This document shows, piece by piece, positions 20,178 to 28,297 of a DNA stretch of 64,000 nucleotides. The DNA is from Deltaproteobacteria bacterium (lineage in GTDB: Bacteria; Desulfobacterota; Binatia; UBA9968), in the NCBI GenBank assembly GCA_016874755.1, contig VGTH01000028.1:1-64000 (forward strand), written 5' to 3'. Made by a program: the position numbers and the translations under genes. The first letter of the stretch is position 1; each line of letters begins with the position of its first letter. The notes under the pieces are model-generated. The model saw only the letters and a list, made by a program, of their open reading frames with translations, was not told the origin of the DNA and ran no database searches.

Positions 20178-20980
20178 CCATGGAGGAACTCGCGGATCGC
20201 CCGATGCGCTACATCCGGCTCGGAGAAAAAATAACTATGCCGCTCGTTGGCGAGAAGCACCACCTTGGAGTTCACTATTCCCTTCGCCAACACTTCCGTT
20301 GACATACGGTGGTTCATTTCGCTGGTCATGTTGGTGTCGCCGTCGCCGACCAGGATCAAGGTCGGCTGTTTGATATCTTTCAAGCGCTGACTGGTGTCGT
20401 GGCTCTGGCGCGCGATCAAATGGCGCAGATAAAACTCCACCGGGCACAAATTCGTCATTCTAACTTTTAAATAGGCTTCAATCCTCTCCGGGTGCTGCTT
20501 GGCGTACTCTTCGGTCCAGCCGACTAGAATTGTATGATCGCGCTCGTATTTGTCGTAGCCCCACTCGATCATCTCTTTCATGATCTTCAGCGGCAACCCT
20601 TTAGTCAGCGGGTAGCTCGCGCCAGTCGACGCCAGCACCAGCTTGTGCACTTTCTTCGGATGATCCAGCGCCAAGAGCTGCGCGACCCGCCCGCCCATCG
20701 AGTGGCCGACGACGATCGCATCTTCGGCTTTTAAATAATCCATCAGCCCAACCAGATCGTCGCAAAACATCTTGGTCGTGTAGTCGATCGATGGCTTGCT
20801 CGATTGGCCGGTGCCACGGTAGTCGAAGGTGATCACCCGGTGATCTTTGGAAAACTCGCCGACCTGATTGATCTTCCAGACCTCGCCATCGCAGGCGGTT
20901 TCGCTGAGAAACACCATGGGCCGCCCTTGGCCGTGTTCTTCGTAGTAAAGCTCGATATCGTTTACTTTGAGTTTCGGCAT
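20174..20980 (-). CDS. Alpha/beta hydrolase, paralogue B
   Basis: 268 residues, same architecture as paralogue A: MVFLSETACDGEVWKINQ, FDYRGTGQSSKPSIDYTTKM, VVGHSMGGRVAQLLALDHP with nucleophile Ser, acid loop LILVGDGDTNMT and His in NERHSYFFSEPDVAHRAI. The copies share the lid (MIEWGYDKYERDHTILVGWT versus MIEWGYEKYVRQHTIEVGFT), so their substrates are probably similar. A GGAGTG ribosome-binding site precedes the ATG. Both genes point away from the binding-protein gene at 21165. Confidence 0.87.
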   Translation of the reverse strand: MPKLKVNDIELYYEEHGQGRPMVFLSETACDGEVWKINQVGEFSKDHRVITFDYRGTGQSSKPSIDYTTKMFCDDLVGLMDYLKAEDAIVVGHSMGGRVAQLLALDHPKKVHKLVLASTGASYPLTKGLPLKIMKEMIEWGYDKYERDHTILVGWTEEYAKQHPERIEAYLKVRMTNLCPVEFYLRHLIARQSHDTSQRLKDIKQPTLILVGDGDTNMTSEMNHRMSTEVLAKGIVNSKVVLLANERHSYFFSEPDVAHRAIREFLHG

Positions 20981-21164
20981 TCAACACTCCTTTGAATCGA
21001 TTGATCGATGCATAGTTGAAGTGGTTTACGTTGGCAAGACGCCAAAAAGATTTTCTTGACTAAACACGCACCCTGGCGCTAGAGACCTAATGTAGGGGCG
21101 CCATTCATCGCGCCCGCAAACGTGGGGGCCGGCGACGAGCTATGCACAAGGAGCGATGTAATTG

Positions 21165-22157
21165 ATGAAAAATTTCGCAGCAGCAGTGTTGGCAGCACTG
21201 CTAATCTCTAGTTCGACATCTGCCCAAGAACTCATCAAGCTGCCCTTCCCCTACGGTCCGCTGGGTTTGAACAGCGTGCCGTTCCTGGTCGCCAAAGAAG
21301 CCAAGCTCTTCGAGAAGCACGGGCTGTCCGTCGACATGGTCTACGTCGGGGCCTCTGCCGTCATGGTGCAATCGATGCTCTCGGGCGCCGCCAACTTCGC
21401 CGGCTTCGGCGGCCCGGCGGTCATCACCAACGTTTTGAGCGGCGGCGACATCATCCAAATCACCGCGCTGCTGCCCTATTTCACCCAATCGGTAATCGTG
21501 CGCAGCGACGTCCGCGAGCTGCGCTCGCTTTCGGGCAAGCGCATCGGCATCACCCGCTTCGGCTCGGTGACCGACTTCGCGCTCAAGACTTTGCTCGAGC
21601 GAAATAGTTTAAAAGACGTAACCGTGCTGCAGCTCGGCGGTTTCCCCGAAGCCGTCGCCGCGCTGATTCGCGGCGCCCTCGACGGCGCGGTTTTGTCACC
21701 GCCACACACCTTTCGCTTGCTCAAAGAAGGTTATCGCGAGTTGGCGGCGCCGAAAGACTTGCGTGCCTTAGGCAGCGGTTTTCTGTCGCAAGGCATCGTC
21801 GCCAGAAGGTCCTACGCGGCGAAGAATCGCGATGTGGTCTTGCGCTTGATCAGAGCCACCGTGGAAGGCACCAAACAGGCCGCGGTCAACGAGGAGTTTA
21901 CCAAGCGGCTGATCGGCAAATACCTTGGCATCACCGACCCGGAGCTGCTGCGCCAGAGTTTTTTGTACGTGGCCGAAAATTTCGCCAAGGACCCCGCCGT
22001 TCCAGAGAACGTCATTCAGTCCATGGTCCAACGCATGGCCCAGCTCAACATGATAGACACCAAAGCCGCGCAAGCGACGCCGGTGAGCGCTTACTTTGAC
22101 AACAGCTATGTCAACGAGCTGAAGCAGTCGGGGTTCGTCGATGCGGTGTGGAGATAA
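21165..22157 (+). CDS. ABC transporter substrate-binding protein, NMT1/SsuA family
   Basis: 330 residues from ATG 21165 (a TTG three bases earlier is also in frame); AAGGAG lies upstream. A signal peptide (MKNFAAAVLAALLISSSTSA) is followed by KLPFPYGPLGLNSVPFLVAK and EAKLFEKHGLSVDMVYVGAS, the NMT1-like N-lobe. LSGKRIGITRFGSVTDFAL is the conserved hinge shared with the protein at 402-1355. It opens the catabolic stretch with enoyl-CoA hydratase and acyl-CoA synthetase genes; no permease is adjacent. Ligand unknown. Confidence 0.88.
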   Translation: MKNFAAAVLAALLISSSTSAQELIKLPFPYGPLGLNSVPFLVAKEAKLFEKHGLSVDMVYVGASAVMVQSMLSGAANFAGFGGPAVITNVLSGGDIIQITALLPYFTQSVIVRSDVRELRSLSGKRIGITRFGSVTDFALKTLLERNSLKDVTVLQLGGFPEAVAALIRGALDGAVLSPPHTFRLLKEGYRELAAPKDLRALGSGFLSQGIVARRSYAAKNRDVVLRLIRATVEGTKQAAVNEEFTKRLIGKYLGITDPELLRQSFLYVAENFAKDPAVPENVIQSMVQRMAQLNMIDTKAAQATPVSAYFDNSYVNELKQSGFVDAVWR

Positions 22158-22319
22158 CCAGGTTTGATCCGGTCAGAACGATTATTGTACTCAGCTCAAA
22201 AGACAGACTCAAACGGCGACATCGAGTCGATTTTTTCTTGATTCCCTTGACGGCAACGAGCTGTTTCGCATAGGTTCGGGATCATCTTATTCCAGCAATT
22301 TTCGCGAGGTTTCTCGACG

Positions 22320-22691
22320 ATGTTGGGTTCGCTCAAACGATTTTTCACTATCCTTCTACTTACTTTGATCAGTTCGGGGCCGCTTCATGCGCAGGAGCGC
22401 GCGCGCCTCGGTCTCAACATGAAAACCGAAGACGTGCAGATGCTGAAACTGGGCTCGTCGCCGGCCATGCTCGCCAGCCTGGACAAAGGCGGTGTCGACG
22501 CCGCGGTCCTCACCATGCCGACGTTTTTCGTTGCCGAAGACCGCGGCTACGTCAACATCGCCGACCCGGCCAACATGGAAATTTACTATTTGCAAAATAC
22601 GCTGGAGACCAGCCGCGCGTTCCTGCGCAGGAATCGCGAACTCGCCAGCCGCTTTATGAAAGGCTACATCAAGTCGCTTTACAGCAAATAA
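22320..22691 (+). pseudogene. Remnant of an NMT1-type substrate-binding protein
   Basis: 123 codons versus about 330 in intact relatives. A complete signal peptide (MLGSLKRFFTILLLTLISSG, then PLHAQ) is joined directly to a middle segment, LGLNMKTEDVQMLKLGSSPA and AVLTMPTFFVAEDRGYVNIA, that in intact homologues follows roughly 130 residues of N-lobe. The reading stops after RFMKGYIKSLYSK, where relatives continue for 80-100 residues. So a large part of lobe 1 and the C-terminus are missing. It could still be exported but cannot form a two-lobe binding site. Confidence 0.75.
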
Positions 22692-22727
22692 CGCGCGAGC
22701 ATCTTGTGAACGAATCCGGACGTGCCA

Positions 22728-22756
22728 TCACTCCAATACTCCAGCACTCCAATCTT
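22728..22756. repeat. CTCCAATACTCCAGCACTCC repeat
   Basis: Short direct units of ACTCCA before the first crotonase gene. A near-identical block lies at 33575-33605, where it is paired with a complementary TGGAGTG stretch. Confidence 0.55.
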
Positions 22757-22769
22757 CCCGAGGAGCCCC

Positions 22770-23654
22770 ATGCCTGATTACAAAGAGATCATCTACGAGA
22801 AAAAGCGCGGCGGCGTACAGATCACGCTCAATCGGCCCGATGCGTTGAACGCGATCACCCGGCCGATGCTCAAAGAAATCCACGACGCCTTGGACAACGC
22901 CGAAGCCGATCCGGAAATCCGCGCGGTGGTCATCACCGGCGCCGGCCGCGCCTTTAGCGCCGGCTTCGACCAGGCGACCACCAGCGGCCGGCGCCGCGAT
23001 ATGGATTGGCCCTATGGCATGCAGAGCGGCATGAGCGCCGCGGCGGTGATGCGCTACTGGGGCGTCGACGATGTGAAGTTGATTCGCATTTTCGAATTCA
23101 CCAAACCGGTGATCGCCGCAGTGCGCGGCTGGGCCATGGGCGGCGGTTGTTGGCTGGCGCTCTACAGCCATCTGACCATCGCCGCGGAGGATGCCGTTTT
23201 CGCCCAACCCGAAGTGCGCCACGGCTCCAACACGACGTTTATGTGGACGCTGCTGGCAGGTTTCAAAAATGCGCTGCGTTACGGTCTCGTCGGCGATCAC
23301 GTCGACGCCAAAGAAGCGCTGCGCATCGGCTTGGTCAATAAAGTCGTGCCGGTGGACCAGTTGCTTGAAGAATGTTTCTCCGTTGTCGAACGGATCGCCA
23401 AAGTCCCGCCGGAGACAGTGAAGATTAATCTGGCCATCTCGACCATGGGCTTGCAAATGATGGGCCTGCGCGACGCCCTGGCGATGGACGAGACGCTTTC
23501 GCTACCCGCGCACATGATGCTGCGCGAAGAGTTTCGCCGTCCCCTCGACGAAACCCGCGCCACCCAAGGCACAAAGGCGTACTTGCAGCTACGCGACGGC
23601 CCGTTTCAACCGGAGCCGTTTGGACCGCGGGCGAGAAAAAAAGCGGAAAGCTGA
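22770..23654 (+). CDS. Crotonase-family (enoyl-CoA hydratase/isomerase) protein 1
   Basis: 294 residues from ATG 22770 with GAGGAG just upstream. Crotonase fold: GAGRAFSAGFDQ forms the first oxyanion-hole strand and RGWAMGGGCWLA the second. Aligned without gaps to the known rat hydratase block, the residue at the place of Glu144 is Trp128, while the Glu164 counterpart is kept as Glu148 (FAQPEVRHGS). It is thus a one-glutamate crotonase, not a textbook hydratase. An insert at about 69-105 (rich in Trp, Met and Arg) and the C-terminal tag PFQPEPFGPR are shared with the genes at 27336 and 28298. Likely acts on a CoA thioester in degradation with the acyl-CoA synthetase downstream. Confidence 0.9.
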   Translation: MPDYKEIIYEKKRGGVQITLNRPDALNAITRPMLKEIHDALDNAEADPEIRAVVITGAGRAFSAGFDQATTSGRRRDMDWPYGMQSGMSAAAVMRYWGVDDVKLIRIFEFTKPVIAAVRGWAMGGGCWLALYSHLTIAAEDAVFAQPEVRHGSNTTFMWTLLAGFKNALRYGLVGDHVDAKEALRIGLVNKVVPVDQLLEECFSVVERIAKVPPETVKINLAISTMGLQMMGLRDALAMDETLSLPAHMMLREEFRRPLDETRATQGTKAYLQLRDGPFQPEPFGPRARKKAES

Positions 23655-23799
23655 AACCCGGAAAGCGGAAATCTCGGAGCAAGAGGAAATGCAGAATTTT
23701 GAAATCCGCTCGAGGGCATGCAAATTTCCGCTTTCCGTTTTTTGCGTTTCCGTTTTGTCAGATACGTTTCCGCTTTCATAATTCATAATTGGGGTCTCA
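23640..23799. repeat. GCGGAAA/TTTCCGC-type inverted repeats
   Basis: The whole gap between crotonase 1 and the acyl-CoA synthetase gene consists of AAGCGGAAA blocks and their complements TTTCCGCTTT, ending TTCATAATTCATAATT. Similar blocks lie at 28217-28290 and 29179-29300. Confidence 0.65.
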
Positions 23800-23802
23800 A
23801 GC

Positions 23803-25971
23803 ATGGCTAGCGAAACAAGCAAACCCACCGTCTGGCGCGATCTGACTCCCCTCATCGCCCCGCGCTCCGTCGCCATCGTCGGTGCGTCGCAGCGCGGCGC
23901 CGATGCCAACTTGGCGCGTGAGCCGCGCGGCAACCGGGTGATTCGCAATCTGAAAAATTTCGGCTACACCGGCCGCATCTTCACGGTCAATCCGAAGTAC
24001 AGCGAGGTGATGGGCTATCCTTGTTATCCCGATATCGCCTCGATTCCCGAGCCGCCCGATTGTTTAGTCTCGGCGGTGCCCAATCGCCATGTGCCGGACT
24101 TGTTGGAATCGGCGGCCAACGCGGGAGTGAAAGCTGCCGTCGTGTTCGCCGCCGGCTTCGGCGAGATCGGCGGCGAGGGCAAAGCGCGTCAAGCGCGTTT
24201 GGAAGCACTCTCGAAAGAAAAAGGGTTTCTCATCTGCGGCCCCAATTGCTACGGCGTGTTGAATGTCTATGGCAAAGCCTTGTTGTTCGCTTCGACCATC
24301 CCACCGGGATTTGTCGAAGGCAACGTCGCGTTGATTTCGCAAAGCGGTGGTCTCAGCACGACCATCGCCAACGCCATGATGCTCAACCGCCAGGTCGGCT
24401 TGAGCCACATCATCTCCTGCGGCAATCAGACCGGTGCGACACTGGAAGAGTACATCAACTATTTCGTCGAGGATAAAAACAGCAAAGTCATCGCCGTCTT
24501 CGCCGAGGGCTTCAAGCAGCCGGAAAAGCTTTTGCCGGTGGCGCGCAAGGCCGCCGCAGCAAACAAACCGCTGGTGATCCTCAAAGGCGGCCGCTCCGAT
24601 GTTTCCAAGCGCGCCGCCGCAACTCATTCCGGCTCGCTTGCCGGCGCGGCCGAAGTGGTCGACGCGGCGTTTCGTCAGGGCGGGATTATTTCCGTGCGCA
24701 GCTTGAACGAGCTGCTCGACACCGTCAGCGTACTTTCTTGCGACGGTTTCATGAAAAAATACCGCGGCGGCCGGCGCATCGGTGTGCTCAGCGGCTCGGG
24801 CGGCGAATGCACGCTGGTCTCCGACGCTGCGTCCAGCGTCGGCGTCGAAGTACCGGAGCTGACCGCAGCAACCAAAAGCAAGCTGCAAGCGAGCGTCGCC
24901 GACTTCGGCAACATGAATAACCCGCTCGACGGCACCGGCGCGATGTACGACGACGAGAAGATTTTTCCCAATCTGCTCCAAGGCCTCATCGACGACGCCA
25001 ACATCGACGTCGTAACAATCAACTTAGAAGCCAACGACCCGCGCCCGAAAGAACTAAAGAGCGGCGGCCGCTTCGCCAAGCTGATCGAGCAAGCCGCAGC
25101 TGCGAGTGGCAAACCGATCGCAACATTTAGTTCCATCGTCGGCGGCCCGGTCGACCCCGAGATACTCAAGCCGCTGCGCGAAGCTGGCGTGCCGCTCATG
25201 GAGGGCGCCGAAGCGGCGACTGCGACGATCAGGAATCTTGCCGAGTATTTTGAATTTCACAAGCAACGCGGCGGTGAGGTTCCTTTTCCGCAAACTCATT
25301 CTAAGCTACCGGCGGGAATTCTCGGTGCCGAGGCCAGCTTCGCGCTCTTCGCGGAATTCAACATTGCCACCGCCCCGACAGTATTGGCACGCAGCGCCGA
25401 TCAAGCGGCGGCAGCAGCGGAAAAGATGGGCTACCCGGTGGTGCTCAAAGTCGAGTCGGCGGAGATCACCCACAAGAGCGATGTCGGCGCAGTGATCTTG
25501 AAACTGGCTAACAGCGCCGCGGTGCGCGAGGCCTACGCGCGCATCAACGAACAAGTGCGCGCCAAAGTACCCACGGCCAAGGTCGACGGTGTCGTGGTGC
25601 AGAAAATGGCCGGCGAAGGCATCGAAATGATTCTCGGCGTCAAGCGCGATCCGCTCTTCGGCCCGGTGGTCCTGTGCGGCTTGGGCGGGATTCTCGTCGA
25701 AGTGCTGCAAGATGTCTCGGTTGGCATTCCACCGCTGGCGAAAGATCAAGCTGCGGCCATGATCCAGCGCCTGCGCGGCGCGGCGATTCTTGGCGGCGTG
25801 CGCGGCAAACCGCCGGCGGATGTCGAAGCGTTGGCCGATGCGATCGTGAAAGTTGGCAATCTCGCCGCGAGTCTCGGCGATCAGCTAAATGGCCTCGATA
25901 TCAATCCGTTGATCGTGCTGCCAAAGGGAGACGGTGTGGTTGCGGTCGATGCAGTTGTGGAGATTTTATGA
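23803..25971 (+). CDS. Acyl-CoA synthetase, NDP-forming (fused alpha-beta ACD family)
   Basis: 722 residues. Residues 15-145 are a CoA-binding Rossmann domain (SVAIVGASQRG, TVNPKY). Residues 150-300 are the succinyl-CoA-ligase-like domain with LISQSGGLSTTIANAM and ATHSGSLAG, whose His275 fits the phosphohistidine of the family. Residues 310-460 are a flavodoxin-like third domain. Residues 500-722 are the ATP-grasp beta part (GYPVVLKVESAEITHKSDVG). It makes acyl-CoA from an acid and CoA with ADP formation, or the reverse. Alpha and beta parts are fused, as in acetyl/pimeloyl- and feruloyl-CoA synthetases. It could activate the acid handled by the neighbouring crotonases. Its stop overlaps the next start (ATGA). 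Confidence 0.93.
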   Translation: MASETSKPTVWRDLTPLIAPRSVAIVGASQRGADANLAREPRGNRVIRNLKNFGYTGRIFTVNPKYSEVMGYPCYPDIASIPEPPDCLVSAVPNRHVPDLLESAANAGVKAAVVFAAGFGEIGGEGKARQARLEALSKEKGFLICGPNCYGVLNVYGKALLFASTIPPGFVEGNVALISQSGGLSTTIANAMMLNRQVGLSHIISCGNQTGATLEEYINYFVEDKNSKVIAVFAEGFKQPEKLLPVARKAAAANKPLVILKGGRSDVSKRAAATHSGSLAGAAEVVDAAFRQGGIISVRSLNELLDTVSVLSCDGFMKKYRGGRRIGVLSGSGGECTLVSDAASSVGVEVPELTAATKSKLQASVADFGNMNNPLDGTGAMYDDEKIFPNLLQGLIDDANIDVVTINLEANDPRPKELKSGGRFAKLIEQAAAASGKPIATFSSIVGGPVDPEILKPLREAGVPLMEGAEAATATIRNLAEYFEFHKQRGGEVPFPQTHSKLPAGILGAEASFALFAEFNIATAPTVLARSADQAAAAAEKMGYPVVLKVESAEITHKSDVGAVILKLANSAAVREAYARINEQVRAKVPTAKVDGVVVQKMAGEGIEMILGVKRDPLFGPVVLCGLGGILVEVLQDVSVGIPPLAKDQAAAMIQRLRGAAILGGVRGKPPADVEALADAIVKVGNLAASLGDQLNGLDINPLIVLPKGDGVVAVDAVVEIL

Positions 25972-27101
25972 TCATCAGACAAAAACCTCTCGCCACCTCA
26001 CAGAATCGATTTCCCCCCCCCTTTGAAAAAGGGGGGTTAGGGGGGATTTGCGCGCATCGAAGAAGAAAATCCCCCTCGATCCCCCTTTTTCAAAGGGGGA
26101 AGTCGGATCGCCTCATTGTCAGTAGCCCATATCTGCTCGCTGCGCTTGCCTCTGTGCTTGTGCTAATTCCATCACTCCTTCTCGCCCAGTCCAAGCCCTT
26201 GAAAGAAATCCGCGTTCCCTACGCACTCGGCGGCTCCACCGGATTTTTCTGGATCGCGCACAAGTCCGGTGCCTTCGAAAGACATGGCCTAAAAGTTCTC
26301 CCAATCTTCATGCGCGGCGGGCGCGAGGCGGTGCAAGCGCTGATCTCCAAAGACGTCAACATCATGCAGCAAGGCAGCTCCGGCGTCATCACGGCCTGGG
26401 CGCAGGGCGCGAAGGATCTCGTCGCCATCGGCGCCACGGGCAACAAACTCGACTACATTTTCGTCTCGACACCGGCGATCAAAAAACCCGCCGATCTCAA
26501 AGGCAAACGCATCGCCATCAGCCAGCTCGGCGCCAGCACCGACTTCATCGCCCGCATCGCGCTGCGTCAACTAGGGCTTTCCGACAAAGAAGTGACCATC
26601 GTCGGTCTCGGCGCCCAGGGCGAGCGTTGGGCCGCTCTCAGCGGCGGCCATGTCGACGCCTCGCTGTTTCAGCCGCCGGTGACGTTGCGCGCGCGCAAAC
26701 TGGGCATGCCGATCTGGATCGACTTCGCCAAAACCGATTACGAATACGTCACCGCCGGCCCGGTGACGACGCGCTCCTATATCAAAGCCGAACGAGACAC
26801 TGTGATGAATTTCATGCGCGGCCTGGCCGACGGCATGGAGTTTTACCGCGACGAAAAAAACAAGGAAACCGTGATCAAGCACCTGGGCGAATTCTACCGC
26901 TCGACCAACACCGAAGAGCTAGAGGAAACCCGCCGGGTCTACAGTCAAGTCTCGACGGGCTTGCCGATCGTCACCGTCAAGGCGATGGAGAACATGATCG
27001 CCAGCGACCGCGTGCTGTCGCAAGCCAACGTTAACGCGATGGATGTGCTCGATCTGTCGTTTTTGAAACAACTGGAAGAGGAACGGAGAACGAAGAAATA
27101 G
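25968..27101 (+). CDS. ABC transporter substrate-binding protein, NMT1 family, with repeat-derived leader
   Basis: 377 residues from ATG 25968, which overlaps the acyl-CoA synthetase stop. Residues 1-47 are unusual: the part PPPFEKGGLGGICA through IPLFQRGKSD is the translation of a hairpin repeat (26011-26103). The apparent signal peptide starts only after it (LIVSSPYLLAALASVLVLIP, then SLLLAQS). No ATG, GTG or TTG lies in frame between the repeat and the hydrophobic core, so the repeat has probably displaced the original start. The mature part is normal: IRVPYALGGSTGFFWIAHKS, LKGKRIAISQLGASTDF and MDVLDLSFLKQLE. Whether the long leader is exported, or the gene is silenced, is open. Confidence 0.82.
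   Translation: MIIRQKPLATSQNRFPPPFEKGGLGGICAHRRRKSPSIPLFQRGKSDRLIVSSPYLLAALASVLVLIPSLLLAQSKPLKEIRVPYALGGSTGFFWIAHKSGAFERHGLKVLPIFMRGGREAVQALISKDVNIMQQGSSGVITAWAQGAKDLVAIGATGNKLDYIFVSTPAIKKPADLKGKRIAISQLGASTDFIARIALRQLGLSDKEVTIVGLGAQGERWAALSGGHVDASLFQPPVTLRARKLGMPIWIDFAKTDYEYVTAGPVTTRSYIKAERDTVMNFMRGLADGMEFYRDEKNKETVIKHLGEFYRSTNTEELEETRRVYSQVSTGLPIVTVKAMENMIASDRVLSQANVNAMDVLDLSFLKQLEEERRTKK
26011..26103. repeat. CCCCTTTGAAAAAGGGG-type hairpin repeat inside a CDS
   Basis: Left arm 26011-26049 and right arm 26067-26102 are inverted copies. Each arm also contains its own small palindrome (CCCCCTTTGAAAAAGGGGG and complement) followed by AGGGGGATTT. The element lies inside the N-terminal coding part of the NMT1-type gene and is read through in frame. 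Confidence 0.85.
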
Positions 27102-27316
27102 CGTCTAGCGTCTGGAGTTTAGCGTCTTGATTGGCAGGCTACTGAAAAACTCGTAAGAATGCTTCGACAGGTCTCAGCATGAACGGATTTTTCCCAACGA
27201 TTTCTACATCCGATCCGTTCGCCCTGAGCTCAGTCGAAGGGCTCCGAAGAGTTTTCAGCAGCCGCTCGCTTTGCGGCCAGAAAGAAGCCAGACGCTAGAC
27301 CCTAAACGCTAAACGC
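27095..27316. repeat. nested inverted repeats incl. GCTTCGACAG family copy 2
   Basis: Outer arms: TAGCGTCTGGAGTTTAGCG (27108-27126) and CCAGACGCTAGACCCTAAACG (27290-27310). Next inside: CTACTGAAAAACTC (27139-27152) with GAGTTTTCAGCAG (27259-27271). Inside again: GCTTCGACAGGTCTCAGCAT (from 27161) with its complement ending CAGTCGAAGG. Three repeat families are thus stacked concentrically in one 235-base gap. Confidence 0.75.
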
Positions 27317-27335
27317 GACCAACCAAGGAGCCCGC

Positions 27336-28220
27336 ATGCCCGACTTCAAAGAAATTCTTTACGAAAAGAAACGCGGCGGCGCGTTATTAACGTTAAATCG
27401 CCCGGAGGCGATGAACGCGATTAGCCGCACCATGATCGGCGAAATTCACGAGGCGCTTAACGAAGCGGAGAAAGACAACGAAGTGCGCGCCATCGTCATC
27501 ACCGGGGCTGGCCGGGCGTTTTCCGCCGGCATGGACCAGGGCAACCGCTCCGGCCGCACCCGCGACAAAGTTTGGCCCTACGGCATGGCGCCGGGCGAGC
27601 GCGTCTCGGACTTGATCGAGTCCTGGCGCCACGAGCCGCGCGGCTTCATGCGCATGTGGGAGTTCGGCAAGCCGATCATCGGCGCGCTAAACGGCTGGAC
27701 CATGGGCGCGGGATCGTGGCTGGCGCTTTACACCCACATCACCATCGCCTCCGAAGACGCCGTCTTGTCGCAGCCCGAAGTGCGCCACGGCTCGAACACG
27801 AGCTTCATGTGGACGCATTTGGCCGGTTTTAAAAACGCCCTGCGCTACGGCCTGACGGGAGATCACATCGACGCCCAGGAAGCGCTGCGCATCGGGTTGG
27901 TCAACAAAGTCGTGCCGCGCGACAAGCTGCTCGACGAATGTTTCTACATCGTCGAGCGCATCGCCCTGGTGCCGCCTGAAACGGTAAAGATCAATCTGGC
28001 GATCGCGACGCTGGGCTTGCAGATGATGGGCCTGCGCGACGCGCTGACCTACGACAGCCAGATGTCGGTGCCGGCCCACGTCATGCTGCGCGAAGAATTT
28101 CGCCGGCCGCTCGACGAAGCGCGCGCCAAAGAAGGCATCCGAGTTTATTTGCAAAAACGCGACGGCCCGTTTCAACCGGAACCGTTTGGACCGAGAGCGA
28201 AGAAAAAGGCAGAAGGATGA
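27336..28220 (+). CDS. Crotonase-family (enoyl-CoA hydratase/isomerase) protein 2
   Basis: 294 residues, AAGGAG before the ATG. Very close to crotonase 1 throughout (MPDFKEILYEKKRGGALLTL, GAGRAFSAGMDQ, NGWTMGAGSWLA, LSQPEVRHGSNTSFMWTHLA, PFQPEPFGPR). Trp128 replaces the Glu144 equivalent and Glu148 keeps the Glu164 equivalent, as in copy 1. With the copy at 28298 it forms a tandem pair 77 bases apart, perhaps subunits of one complex or isozymes for related acyl-CoA substrates. Confidence 0.9.
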   Translation: MPDFKEILYEKKRGGALLTLNRPEAMNAISRTMIGEIHEALNEAEKDNEVRAIVITGAGRAFSAGMDQGNRSGRTRDKVWPYGMAPGERVSDLIESWRHEPRGFMRMWEFGKPIIGALNGWTMGAGSWLALYTHITIASEDAVLSQPEVRHGSNTSFMWTHLAGFKNALRYGLTGDHIDAQEALRIGLVNKVVPRDKLLDECFYIVERIALVPPETVKINLAIATLGLQMMGLRDALTYDSQMSVPAHVMLREEFRRPLDEARAKEGIRVYLQKRDGPFQPEPFGPRAKKKAEG

Positions 28221-28290
28221 AAGCGGAATTATGAAGCGTATGATCCGAAACAATTCCGCCTTCCGCTTTCATAATTCATAATTTCCAAGG
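28217..28290. repeat. GCGGAATTATGAA-type inverted repeat
   Basis: GAAAGCGGAATTATGAA near the left end pairs with TTCCGCTTTCATAATTC on the right. It occupies the gap between the two tandem crotonase genes. Confidence 0.65.
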
Positions 28291-28297
28291 AGTCCCC

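Noticed and set aside
25674-25967. Extension of the NMT1-type gene upstream to 25674
   Set aside because: This stretch is a shadow frame of the acyl-CoA synthetase C-terminus; the ATG overlapping that gene's stop at 25968 is the sensible start.
27095-27335. Insertion sequence between the NMT1-type gene and crotonase 2
   Set aside because: Concentric inverted repeats are present but there is no transposase frame; treated as nested short repeats.
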